Positions 1-7,347 of a DNA stretch of 11,710 nt are shown here, piece after piece. The stretch lies in contig DDCS01000090.1 in NCBI GenBank assembly GCA_002335345.1, positions 1 to 11,710 of the forward strand, read 5' to 3'. The translations under genes and the position numbers were made by a program. Under the pieces are notes generated by a model. It had not been told where the DNA came from, searched no databases, and was given only the letters and a program-made list of their open reading frames with translations. The first letter of the stretch is position 1, and each line of letters starts with the position of its first letter. The DNA comes from Flavobacteriaceae bacterium UBA2000. GTDB taxonomy: Bacteria > Bacteroidota > Bacteroidia > Flavobacteriales > Flavobacteriaceae.

Positions 1-311
1 CCTCCTTTTATGGTATCATAAAACAATCGATAGATAGAATCCCCATCTCCTTGGTAGTTTTTTGCAGCATTGATTCCCCCTTGAGCGGCTATTGAGTGCG
101 CGCGCCGCGGTGAATCTTGATAGCAAAACGTTTTCACATTGTATCCGAGCTCTGCCAAAGAAGCCGCTGCGCTTCCTCCTGCAAGCCCTGTTCCCACGAC
201 GATGACATCAAGATTTCTCTTATTTGCGGGGTTGACCAAATCGATCGATGTCTTGTGTTTGGTCCACTTTTCTGCTATCGGTCCCTGAGGGATTTTTGAG
301 TCTAATGACAT
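1..311 (-). CDS. sdhA: Succinate dehydrogenase flavoprotein subunit (N-terminal part, cut by window edge)
   Basis: This is the catalytic, FAD-carrying subunit of succinate:quinone oxidoreductase (complex II), which oxidises succinate to fumarate at the inner membrane. Only the first 103 codons are inside the window; the gene continues beyond position 1. Translating from the ATG at 309-311 gives a dinucleotide-binding stretch (residues 36-50) with the motif GTGLAGGSAAA. It is followed by RRAHSIAAQGGINAAKNY at residues 69-86, where His72 matches the histidine that carries covalent FAD in SdhA/FrdA proteins. The start lies 11 bases after the sdhC stop, so the two are almost certainly co-transcribed; sdhB would be expected next, outside the window. 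No Shine-Dalgarno sequence is visible. The family call is firm. SdhA rather than fumarate reductase is inferred from the sdhC neighbour. Confidence 0.95.
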   Translation of the reverse strand, partial: MSLDSKIPQGPIAEKWTKHKTSIDLVNPANKRNLDVIVVGTGLAGGSAAASLAELGYNVKTFCYQDSPRRAHSIAAQGGINAAKNYQGDGDSIYRLFYDTIKG

Positions 312-322
312 GTATCAGGCGT

Positions 323-988
323 TTAGTGTGCGATTGGATTTAAATGATGATAAAGGGCAATAAATAAAAACCCTAGCGGGATAAATACCGCAAAAAATTT
401 CGTGAATCCTTTGAGTCCCTTAGCGTATTTATTGTCGAACCCTACACTTTGGAACGAAGACGCAAAGCCATGCCATAAATGCAAGGCAAGCAAAACAAAT
501 GCCGTCGCATAAAGCCCAACGCGCACTGGGTTTTCGAATTTATGCACTGTTTCTAAATAATAACGAGTTGGGTCTTCCGGGTGCGACTCAATATATTTGT
601 GCATTATTTCTGGCCACCAGAAATCGTAAAAATGGAGTCCTAAAAATGCCAAGACGACTGCGCCAGAAATAATCATATTTCGAGAGGCCCAACTGGCAGA
701 AGCACCGCCCTTATACTGCACATAGCGCACGGAACGCGCACGGCGGTTTTGGATTTCTAATACAAATCCCATGATGAAGTGAAACACAACACCAAAAATT
801 AAAATCGGTTGTAAAACCCCTTGAACCAAACCATTGGTTCCCATAAAATGAGACCACTGATTAAATACCTCAGGCGCCAAAACAGAAGTAATGTTGATGA
901 CAAAATGCTGGGTGAGAAAAACCACCAAAAACAGCCCTGATAAGGCCATGGCAAATTTGCGGGTTACTGAAGAGGAAAGTAGGCTCAT
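323..988 (-). CDS. sdhC: Succinate dehydrogenase cytochrome b558 subunit
   Basis: This is the membrane anchor of complex II, passing electrons from the SdhAB head to quinone. The 221-residue protein has five hydrophobic segments (about residues 12-34, 57-78, 104-124, 155-175 and 196-214), as expected for the single-subunit diheme (b558) type. His28, His70, His119 and His170 or His173 lie in the first four segments and are the likely axial ligands of two b hemes. His28 and His70 sit where, as I recall it, the Bacillus subtilis protein has ligands. An upstream in-frame TTG at 1072 would add 28 residues, but I chose the ATG at 986-988. The first segment then begins normally (MSLLSSSVTRKFAMAL), and a good promoter lies inside the would-be extension. 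The gene leads the operon sdhC-sdhA. Confidence 0.95.
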   Translation of the reverse strand: MSLLSSSVTRKFAMALSGLFLVVFLTQHFVINITSVLAPEVFNQWSHFMGTNGLVQGVLQPILIFGVVFHFIMGFVLEIQNRRARSVRYVQYKGGASASWASRNMIISGAVVLAFLGLHFYDFWWPEIMHKYIESHPEDPTRYYLETVHKFENPVRVGLYATAFVLLALHLWHGFASSFQSVGFDNKYAKGLKGFTKFFAVFIPLGFLFIALYHHLNPIAH

Positions 989-1011
989 ATCTTCTTTTTC
1001 ATTTAGTCCAG

Positions 1012-1043
1012 CAAAAGTAATGCCCAAAGCAATCATTAACAAA
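1012..1043 (-). promoter_or_regulatory. Bacteroidota-type promoter of the sdhCA operon
   Basis: Read on the minus strand, TTTG (1040-1043) is followed after 20 bases by TACTTTTG (1012-1019). This fits the Bacteroidota housekeeping consensus TTTG-N19-21-TAnnTTTG exactly. Transcription would start near 1005, leaving a leader of about 17 bases before the sdhC ATG. The element lies between sdhC and the upstream BNR-repeat gene, so the sdh operon need not depend on that gene's transcript. Confidence 0.75.
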
Positions 1044-1117
1044 CTTTGATCGAGGTTTTCGCCCAACCACAATAGCGATCATCTCCTTTTACTGGAATGT
1101 ATTTCGAAATGATTTAT

Positions 1118-3958
1118 TTACTCAATATTCAGGAGCACCGAACGGATTTGCCCGCCCGCACTGACCTCTAAAGTGTACGTGCCTTTGGGCAGAAATAGGG
1201 GCGCCCCCTCTTTATATGCAACCACTTGACCCGTCGCCTTTTTAAAGGCCTTTAATTGATCTGGATTTAGGGTCAAATCATTCGGCCAATGATTGTATCC
1301 TTGAGCGACCTGCACTGACTTCTCCCAAATGGCTTGTTTGCCAGAACCTTTTAAGCTGATGGTCGCCTGGCCCTGTTTTGGGCTAAAAAATTCAAGTGAA
1401 AAATCCGGCATTCTTGGTGCTGACCAATCGCTGTAGGACTTCCCCCAGCGATTTGAAAATCGCACGGACTTTGGCGTCAGAACAAAAAGTCCCTGAGCGC
1501 CTTGGGCGACATATTGCTGAATCGGGTTTAGATCTGCGATATATATTGAACGGCCATGAGTCCCGGCAACGAGCTCTGAAGCGGTTTCTTGCACGACCAA
1601 GTCATGGCAGGCGACTTTGGGCAATCCGCCATCAAAAAGCCCCCAGCTATCCCCGCGGTCCATACTGACATAAATACCATCATCCGTTCCTAAATACAAT
1701 AAGCCGGCATGGGTGGGGTCTTCTCGAATTACGTTTACTGCGCCTAAAGGCAGTCCGTCACTCAATGACCGCCACGACTGACCATAATCCTCACTGACAT
1801 AGACATATGGGGTGAAATCATCCCATCGGTATCCGTTCAGGGTGGCATAGATTCTCGAGGCTTCATGGGCCGAAGCAACCACACGAGTCACCCACAAATC
1901 TTGTGGCAATTCCGCGCTGATTGACTTCCACGTGACTCCCGAATCACGGGTTAAAGACACCAGACCATCATCACTTCCTACAACGAGCGTATTAAAATCA
2001 AAAGGGGATTCACTAATGGTGGTGAGTGTGCCATAGGAAACATTACCTTGTTTGGGCCCCTTGGTCAAATCGCCCGAGATCGCCGTCCAGGTATCGCCCT
2101 GATTAAAGCTACGGTGTAATTTTTGACTCCCTAAGTATAAGATGTCTTGATTGTGACTGCTCAAAAGAATTGGTGTTTGCCAATTAAAGCGATAAGGACG
2201 CTCGCCCAGACTGTGTTTGGGCTGAATATAGGTCTGCTTGTCCGTAGCCAAATTCAAACGGTAGTAATTACCGAATTGATACCCTGTAAAAACGACATTG
2301 TGATCGCGCTGGTCAATGGCGACTTGCATGCCATCCCCACCCATAATCATGGTATAGGGATATTGTCCTGATTGATGCCATCGAACACTCTCTACCGTTT
2401 TACTTGAACCTTTCCAAACGCCATTATCTTGAAGCCCACCGTAAACATTGTACGGGGCCTGATGGTCCACAGCCACGGCGTAGAACTGACCCACCGCGGG
2501 CGTATTGCACTTGATCCAATGCGCTCCATTGTCATAGCTAATGTTTAATCCCCCGTCATTACCGTTGATCAAATGGTCCGGTCGATTTGGATTAATCCAC
2601 AAAGCGTGGTGATCCCCATGCATATTAGGCGCATCCAAACTGACAAAGCTCTGGCCTCCATCGTCCGAACGCAAAAGGGGCACACCGTAGATATAGACTG
2701 TATTGGCATCCTGAGGACGCACATGGATTTTTCCAAAATAATAGCCATAAGAATAATACAGATTATCCAAATAGCCCGTGTGGGTTTTTGCCCACGTTTT
2801 TCCACCATCATTACTTCGATATACTTCTGCGCCAATAACCGGAGTGTCGAATAATTGAGCATTTGAATCGAATAAATAATCCTTTAACGCCAGGGGTGTA
2901 ATTTGACCCTTGGCCACCATAGTTTTTACCGAGGTCGCTGTGTAATCCTCTTGAAATGCATTATTGCGCAAAAAAGATTCGAGTTCTTGATCGGATAATT
3001 TGGCAAACTCAGAAGTACTCATCTGTTCAAAATCAGAAGCGTCCAGGCCCTGGCGCTCCGCTGCTGAGGACGGTCTATGATCTTGATTATCGACAATGGC
3101 ATACACTGTATTTTCATCATAAACGGCAAGACCAATGCGACCGACGCCCTGACCCGTAGGGAATCCACTCTCCGCTGTGGTGACTAATTGCCATGTGTCT
3201 CCGGAATCAGTGCTTTTGTAAATCCCACTTTTTGAGCCACTGCCCACAAAGTGCCAAGCCTTTCGGTCTTTTTGCCAAGTTGCCGCATAAATTACCGAAG
3301 GCGCTCCGGGCTCAGAAGCCATTTCTATGACACCAGTATCTGAACCCACGAACAGGGTTTGTTTCCAGGACATCCCACCGTCTGTTGATTTGTAAACACC
3401 CCGCATCGGGTTTTCCGAGTAAAGATGTCCGGTAACCCCCACAATGACATGGTCTTGATTTTCAGGATCCAAAAGGATTCTACTGATGTGATGGCCGTCG
3501 ACTAATCCCATCGATTGCCAGGTCTTACCGTGATCCTTTGATTTGAGCAGTCCAATTCCCGCATAAGATGACCTTGATGCATTGACCTCACCAGTCCCGA
3601 CCCAAATGATCTTATTGTTCCAATCCACGGCCAAAGCCCCAACATTTTGAGTCATGCTATTGTCCAATACCGGATCAAAACTGGTCCCGTTATTTTTAGT
3701 ATACCAGACGCCGCCACTGGCATAAGCCACATAGAATTCTGTTGGGTCATCGGGATTTACCGCTAAATCCACGACACGACCGCTCATGATTGTGGGACCC
3801 ACATTACGCCAGGCCAAATTCTTTACTGAGGACTGCTTTTTTAGCGTCTGCTTTTGAATTAGCGCTGCTTGAATGTCTTGAGCAGAAGTAGCAGGAGTTT
3901 GCGCTAAAATTGTATTTAGCCCAAGTAATGCACAAAAAAGAAGGGAAAATTGTTTCAT
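1118..3958 (-). CDS. Exported BNR/Asp-box repeat protein (sortilin/VPS10-like propeller family)
   Basis: A 946-residue exported protein. Residues 1-19 form a signal peptide, with likely cleavage before Gln20. The body carries eleven Asp-box motifs (S/T-x-D-x-G-x-T/S-W/F) near residues 87, 140, 191, 249, 382, 431, 474, 617, 670, 722 and 765, for example STDGGMSW and SEDYGQSW. This implies one or two large beta-propellers, as in proteins annotated as VPS10-domain, glycosyl hydrolase BNR or WD40/YVTN/BNR-like. Residues 296-372 form a polar, probably helical insert between two blades. From about 820 a C-terminal beta domain ends in LPKGTYTLEV, resembling an Ig-like FlgD-type module. There is no T9SS sorting tail and no lipobox, so a periplasmic or loosely released location is inferred. 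Asp-boxes are structural and do not prove sialidase activity; the substrate is unknown. No clear promoter box or Shine-Dalgarno sequence is visible upstream. Confidence 0.85.
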   Translation of the reverse strand: MKQFSLLFCALLGLNTILAQTPATSAQDIQAALIQKQTLKKQSSVKNLAWRNVGPTIMSGRVVDLAVNPDDPTEFYVAYASGGVWYTKNNGTSFDPVLDNSMTQNVGALAVDWNNKIIWVGTGEVNASRSSYAGIGLLKSKDHGKTWQSMGLVDGHHISRILLDPENQDHVIVGVTGHLYSENPMRGVYKSTDGGMSWKQTLFVGSDTGVIEMASEPGAPSVIYAATWQKDRKAWHFVGSGSKSGIYKSTDSGDTWQLVTTAESGFPTGQGVGRIGLAVYDENTVYAIVDNQDHRPSSAAERQGLDASDFEQMSTSEFAKLSDQELESFLRNNAFQEDYTATSVKTMVAKGQITPLALKDYLFDSNAQLFDTPVIGAEVYRSNDGGKTWAKTHTGYLDNLYYSYGYYFGKIHVRPQDANTVYIYGVPLLRSDDGGQSFVSLDAPNMHGDHHALWINPNRPDHLINGNDGGLNISYDNGAHWIKCNTPAVGQFYAVAVDHQAPYNVYGGLQDNGVWKGSSKTVESVRWHQSGQYPYTMIMGGDGMQVAIDQRDHNVVFTGYQFGNYYRLNLATDKQTYIQPKHSLGERPYRFNWQTPILLSSHNQDILYLGSQKLHRSFNQGDTWTAISGDLTKGPKQGNVSYGTLTTISESPFDFNTLVVGSDDGLVSLTRDSGVTWKSISAELPQDLWVTRVVASAHEASRIYATLNGYRWDDFTPYVYVSEDYGQSWRSLSDGLPLGAVNVIREDPTHAGLLYLGTDDGIYVSMDRGDSWGLFDGGLPKVACHDLVVQETASELVAGTHGRSIYIADLNPIQQYVAQGAQGLFVLTPKSVRFSNRWGKSYSDWSAPRMPDFSLEFFSPKQGQATISLKGSGKQAIWEKSVQVAQGYNHWPNDLTLNPDQLKAFKKATGQVVAYKEGAPLFLPKGTYTLEVSAGGQIRSVLLNIE

Positions 3959-4065
3959 GGAAATAAATTTTTCAGTGTTGCTAATCTAATTAAAAATGAC
4001 CTTCTAAGGCCCATTCTCGGCGTTAATTTCTGATGGACATCAGACGATAAAGGCAGTATTTTATC

Positions 4066-4073
4066 TATTTTTG
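4066..4073 (+). promoter_or_regulatory. Possible -7 promoter box for pepP
   Basis: TATTTTTG matches the Bacteroidota -7 consensus TAnnTTTG, 22 bases before the pepP ATG. No TTG or TTTG element is found at the usual 17-23 base spacing upstream, so this rests on one box only. It lies in the 137-base divergent gap between the BNR-repeat gene and pepP. I saw no matching box for the leftward gene in that gap. Confidence 0.4.
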
Positions 4074-4095
4074 AGGTTTCAAACAAAGTCGACTC

Positions 4096-5388
4096 ATGAA
4101 ATATCATCCAATAGACAAAAGCCTTTTTGAAACGAATCGCAAAAATTTTATGGCCCAAATGGCGCCTAAAAGTATTGCGGTATTTAACAGCAATGATCAA
4201 TATCCGGTGAGTGCCGATACGCTTTTGCCTTTTGAGCAACACAGGGACCTATTTTACCTCAGTGGAGTCGATCAAGAAGAAAGCCTCTTGTTGTTATTTC
4301 CAGACGCCGTAGAACCGGAACATCGCGAGATCCTCTTCTTGCGTGAAACCAACGATCATATTGCTGTTTGGGAAGGGGCTAAATTGACCAAAGAAGCGGC
4401 CTATGGTACAAGCGGGATAAAAACCGTCTATTGGTTGGACGCCTTTGACCGGGTCTTTTTTCAACTCATGACACAGGCCAATACGATTTATTTCAATACC
4501 AATGAGCACTATCGTCAGTCGGTACAGACACAAACCAGAGAAGATCGATTCATTGAGCAAACCAAAAAGAAGTTCCCCGCGCACAGCTGGGCCAAAAGCA
4601 ACCCGATTTTACAAAGGCTGCGCGGAGTAAAAGACCCTATTGAAATAGAACTCATAAAGCACGCTTGCGGGATTACGAACAAAGGATTTCGCCGTGTATT
4701 GGGCCTGCTAAAACCCGGTGTTTGGGAATACGAAATTGAGGCAGAATTCATTCATGAGTTTATCAGAAATCGCTCCAAGGGCTTTGCTTATACCCCCATT
4801 ATCGCCAGTGGATCAAACAATAATGTCCTGCACTACATAGAGAACAACAAACAGTGTCAGGACGGGGACTTACTGCTGCTCGATGTAGGCGCTGAATACG
4901 CGAACTACAGCAGCGATATGACCCGAACCATTCCGGTTAATGGTCGCTTTACAAAGCGTCAAAAAGAGGTCTACAATGCCGTCTTAAAAGTCAAGGATGA
5001 GGCCACCAAACTGCTCGTGCCCGGAGCCTATTGGAAGGCGTATCACGTGGAGGTCGGTAAACTCATGACCAGTGCTCTTTTGGATTTAGGTCTTTTGGAT
5101 AAAGCAGACGTCCAAAACGAAAATCCAGAGCAACCGGCCTACAAAAAATACTTTATGCATGGGACCAGCCACCATATGGGTCTGGATACGCATGACTATG
5201 GGTTACTCTTTGAGCCCATCACCGAAAATATGGTCTTTACCGTAGAGCCCGGAATTTATCTGCCCGATGAAGGTTTTGGTATTCGCCTTGAAGATGACGT
5301 CGTGGTTCAACCACAGGGCGACCCGATTAATCTTATGGCCGACATTCCGATAGACGCCGACGAAATTGAAAGCTTAATGAATTCTTAG
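4096..5388 (+). CDS. pepP: Xaa-Pro aminopeptidase (aminopeptidase P, M24B)
   Basis: A cytoplasmic dimetal peptidase that removes an N-terminal residue preceding proline. The 430-residue length is typical of bacterial aminopeptidase P. Residues 1 to about 155 form the N-terminal AMP_N domain, and residues 175-425 the pita-bread catalytic domain. All five expected metal ligands can be placed: Asp263 (LLLDVGAEY), Asp274 (SSDMTRTIP), His359 (HGTSHHMGLD), Glu384 (FTVEPGIYL) and Glu399 (GIRLEDDVV). The accessory histidines His246, His355 and His366 are also present, so the enzyme should be active. There is no signal peptide. The ATG at 4096 fits the family's N-terminus. An alpha/beta hydrolase gene follows 24 bases downstream in the same frame and is probably co-transcribed. 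Confidence 0.95.
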   Translation: MKYHPIDKSLFETNRKNFMAQMAPKSIAVFNSNDQYPVSADTLLPFEQHRDLFYLSGVDQEESLLLLFPDAVEPEHREILFLRETNDHIAVWEGAKLTKEAAYGTSGIKTVYWLDAFDRVFFQLMTQANTIYFNTNEHYRQSVQTQTREDRFIEQTKKKFPAHSWAKSNPILQRLRGVKDPIEIELIKHACGITNKGFRRVLGLLKPGVWEYEIEAEFIHEFIRNRSKGFAYTPIIASGSNNNVLHYIENNKQCQDGDLLLLDVGAEYANYSSDMTRTIPVNGRFTKRQKEVYNAVLKVKDEATKLLVPGAYWKAYHVEVGKLMTSALLDLGLLDKADVQNENPEQPAYKKYFMHGTSHHMGLDTHDYGLLFEPITENMVFTVEPGIYLPDEGFGIRLEDDVVVQPQGDPINLMADIPIDADEIESLMNS

Positions 5389-5412
5389 ATTGCGTTAAGC
5401 CAGAGTTTAATT

Positions 5413-6177
5413 GTGTTACGCTATCAGATCAACGGACAAGGACCGGCCTTATTTTTTTTGCATGGGTTTTTAGAAGACGCAGAGATTTGGGATGCGTTGA
5501 TTGGTCCGCTTAGCCTGAATTACACCTGCATTCAAATTGATTTACCCGGATACGGAACCAATACAGACTCATTATTTCCCGATCAATTGGCTGAAATAAG
5601 TCATGCCCTTGAACACCTCCGAGAAAAACTGTCCCTTAATTCCTTCAGTATCGTCGGCCATTCGATGGGCGTGTATATCGGACTCGCCTGGCTGGAATTG
5701 GCCAAAATTCAACCTCGAGCTTTTGTGGCGGTAAACGGCAGTGTTTATCGCGATAACCCTGAACGCCTGATTGAGCGCAAACGCAGTATATCGCTCATTC
5801 AGCGCCATAAAGACGCCTATGTTAAAATGGCCATAAAAGGCTTGTTTTTACAAGAGCAATTGACCCTGTACTTCGACGAAATCGCACAACTCACTACGCG
5901 GGCCCTGAAAGTGCCAAAATTAACCCTTACGCAAAGTATTCGGGCGATGAGCACTCGCGTGGATCATCGACAAACATTAAAGAATTTTTTGGGCCATAAA
6001 CACCTTGTCGCCGGCGATCAAGACCCGTTATTTCCTAGAGCCCTCAGCCAAGATATGGCCTTAAACACAGGGGCCAAACTGCACACTTATTCAGGCAGTC
6101 ATATGGGTTGGTTAGAGGCCCCGGAACTAATCTTGACTATCTTGGGAAGCGAGCGGATCCCATCCGCGAGCAATTAA
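5413..6177 (+). CDS. Alpha/beta hydrolase
   Basis: A 254-residue alpha/beta hydrolase with a full predicted catalytic triad: Ser84 in the nucleophile elbow GHSMG, Asp204 in GDQDPLFP and His230 in SGSHMGWLEAPE. The HGF motif at residues 17-19 would form part of the oxyanion hole, and residues 113-180 form the helical cap. There is no signal peptide, so it is cytoplasmic. The start is a GTG at 5413; no in-frame ATG exists between the pepP stop and the first core strand, and the protein needs this N-terminus. It resembles the BioH/MenH-like esterase group, but the substrate cannot be assigned. It probably shares a transcript with pepP. Its last 51 bases overlap the 3' end of convergent thiL. Confidence 0.88.
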   Translation: MLRYQINGQGPALFFLHGFLEDAEIWDALIGPLSLNYTCIQIDLPGYGTNTDSLFPDQLAEISHALEHLREKLSLNSFSIVGHSMGVYIGLAWLELAKIQPRAFVAVNGSVYRDNPERLIERKRSISLIQRHKDAYVKMAIKGLFLQEQLTLYFDEIAQLTTRALKVPKLTLTQSIRAMSTRVDHRQTLKNFLGHKHLVAGDQDPLFPRALSQDMALNTGAKLHTYSGSHMGWLEAPELILTILGSERIPSASN

Positions 6178-7191
6178 GGGAATCTTCGTTTGTGCTCGAG
6201 TCATTAAGTGTACCCCTTCTCGCTCATGAGTCATATGACCGATCACCGTGAAATTAGGATTTCCTTTAAGGGCAGGGTAATCGTTCTGAGCTAGGGTAAA
6301 AAGCAATTCATAATCTTCTCCGCCATTGAGCGCTATGGTCGTACTGTCCATATTAAATTCTTCACAAGTGCTAATAACTTGCGGATCTAAGGGAATGTGT
6401 TCCTCATAAATTACAGCGCCTAATTTAGAGGCTTTGGTTAGATGAATTGTTTCTGAAGACAGGCCGTCACTAACATCGATCATTGATGTGGGCTGAATGC
6501 CTAGATCGTTCAACAATCCAATGACATCTATTCTCGCTTCGGGTTTGAGCTGACGCTCTACGAGATAAGTGTAGGGGGTAAGATCTGGTTGATTGTTTGG
6601 ATTAACTTGAAAAACCTGCTTTTCGCGCTCAAGGACCTGTAGGCCCAGATATGCCGCCCCAAGATCTCCAGAAACAACGAGCAAATCGTTTTCTTTGGCG
6701 CCACTTCTTTTAACGACGTTCGACGGTTTTACAACCCCGATCGCCGTGACACTAATAATGAGTCCTGTTGTCGAGGAGGTGGTGTCTCCGCCGATTAAAT
6801 CCACTTTATAAACATTACAGGCCATCGCAATACCGGAGTACAAATCTTCCAAAGCCTCTAATGGGAAACGATTCGAAACGGCAATGGAAACCGTGATTTG
6901 TCTTGGCGCGGCATTCATCGCGCACAGATCACTTAAATTAACCGCTACTGCCTTGTATCCCAAATGCTTTAGGGGCATGTAGGCCAAATCAAAATGGATG
7001 TTTTCAATGAGCAAGTCAGTGGTCACCACCTGCTGATGTCCCGCTGCGGTTTTAATCAGTGCGGCGTCGTCTCCAACACCGAGAACAGTGGTTTTGTGAT
7101 GTATTTTAAAAGACGCCGTAAGATGCTCAATTAAGGGAAACTCTCCGATTGCAGACAATGGCGTGCGGGATTCTTCTTTAGGGCCAAACAT
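6127..7191 (-). CDS. thiL: Thiamine-monophosphate kinase
   Basis: This enzyme phosphorylates thiamine monophosphate with ATP to give thiamine pyrophosphate, the last step of thiamine cofactor synthesis, in the cytoplasm. The 354-residue protein shows the ThiL/PurM-like ATP-binding motifs in order: GVGDDAAL (38-45), TTDLLIENIHF (57-67), NLSDLCAMNA (85-94), GGDTTSS (134-140), VSGDLGAAYLG (173-183), IDVSDGLSSE (238-247) and GGEDYELLF (290-298). The acidic Mg-ATP residues all appear intact. The ATG at 7191 gives a normal N-terminus for Bacteroidota ThiL. No other thi gene or TPP riboswitch is visible nearby. Its stop lies inside the convergent hydrolase gene. Confidence 0.95.
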   Translation of the reverse strand: MFGPKEESRTPLSAIGEFPLIEHLTASFKIHHKTTVLGVGDDAALIKTAAGHQQVVTTDLLIENIHFDLAYMPLKHLGYKAVAVNLSDLCAMNAAPRQITVSIAVSNRFPLEALEDLYSGIAMACNVYKVDLIGGDTTSSTTGLIISVTAIGVVKPSNVVKRSGAKENDLLVVSGDLGAAYLGLQVLEREKQVFQVNPNNQPDLTPYTYLVERQLKPEARIDVIGLLNDLGIQPTSMIDVSDGLSSETIHLTKASKLGAVIYEEHIPLDPQVISTCEEFNMDSTTIALNGGEDYELLFTLAQNDYPALKGNPNFTVIGHMTHEREGVHLMTRAQTKIPLIARGWDPLASQDSQD

Positions 7192-7208
7192 AGGTATGGT
7201 TTAAGGGA

Positions 7209-7216
7209 CAAAGGTA
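7209..7216 (-). promoter_or_regulatory. Possible -7 promoter box for thiL
   Basis: On the minus strand this reads TACCTTTG, an exact match to TAnnTTTG, 17 bases upstream of the thiL ATG. A transcript starting near 7202 would have a leader of only about 11 bases. No TTG-type -33 element stands out at the expected spacing, so the call rests on the -7 box and its position. Confidence 0.45.
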
Positions 7217-7303
7217 ATCAATAGGATGTTTAATGCCTCTAAGCCACAGGCAGTAACTGACATTTATCATAACGCATTAACACAATAGTTAACATTATTT
7301 CGT

Positions 7304-7311
7304 TAGTTTTA
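7304..7311 (+). promoter_or_regulatory. Possible -7 promoter box for the surface-propeller operon
   Basis: TAGTTTTA differs from the TAnnTTTG consensus only at the last base and lies 36 bases before the ATG at 7348. Upstream, TTAACA occurs twice 12 bases apart (7277-7282 and 7289-7294), the second within the palindrome GTTAAC. This may be a regulator site or only AT-rich background. No canonical -33 box is seen. Confidence 0.3.
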
Positions 7312-7347
7312 CCCGCAAATTATTCTTACTCAACTCAAACTTTTACA

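Noticed and set aside
117..299. Plus-strand open frame of 60 codons at the left edge
   Set aside because: It is opposite the sdhA coding sequence, whose translation gives conserved flavoprotein motifs.
1000..1083. Small minus-strand reading frame of 27 codons directly after AAAAGGAG, upstream of sdhC (a possible leader peptide)
   Set aside because: The GGAG abuts the ATG with no spacing, the frame overlaps the sdhC promoter, and the peptide has no recognisable features. It is most likely chance.
1073..1117. Short palindrome ATTTCGAAAT between the BNR gene and sdhC as a terminator
   Set aside because: The stem is only five base pairs without a loop and has no following T-run on the minus strand.
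3959..4095. Possible RNA gene or riboswitch in the divergent gap before pepP
   Set aside because: I could find no stable hairpin set or known aptamer pattern. It looks like an ordinary promoter region.
5389..5412. Possible pepP-hydrolase fusion by read-through of one TAG, since both genes are in the same frame
   Set aside because: Both proteins have complete, typical lengths and domains, and the GTG start plus a 24-base gap fits a normal operon junction. There is no read-through signal.
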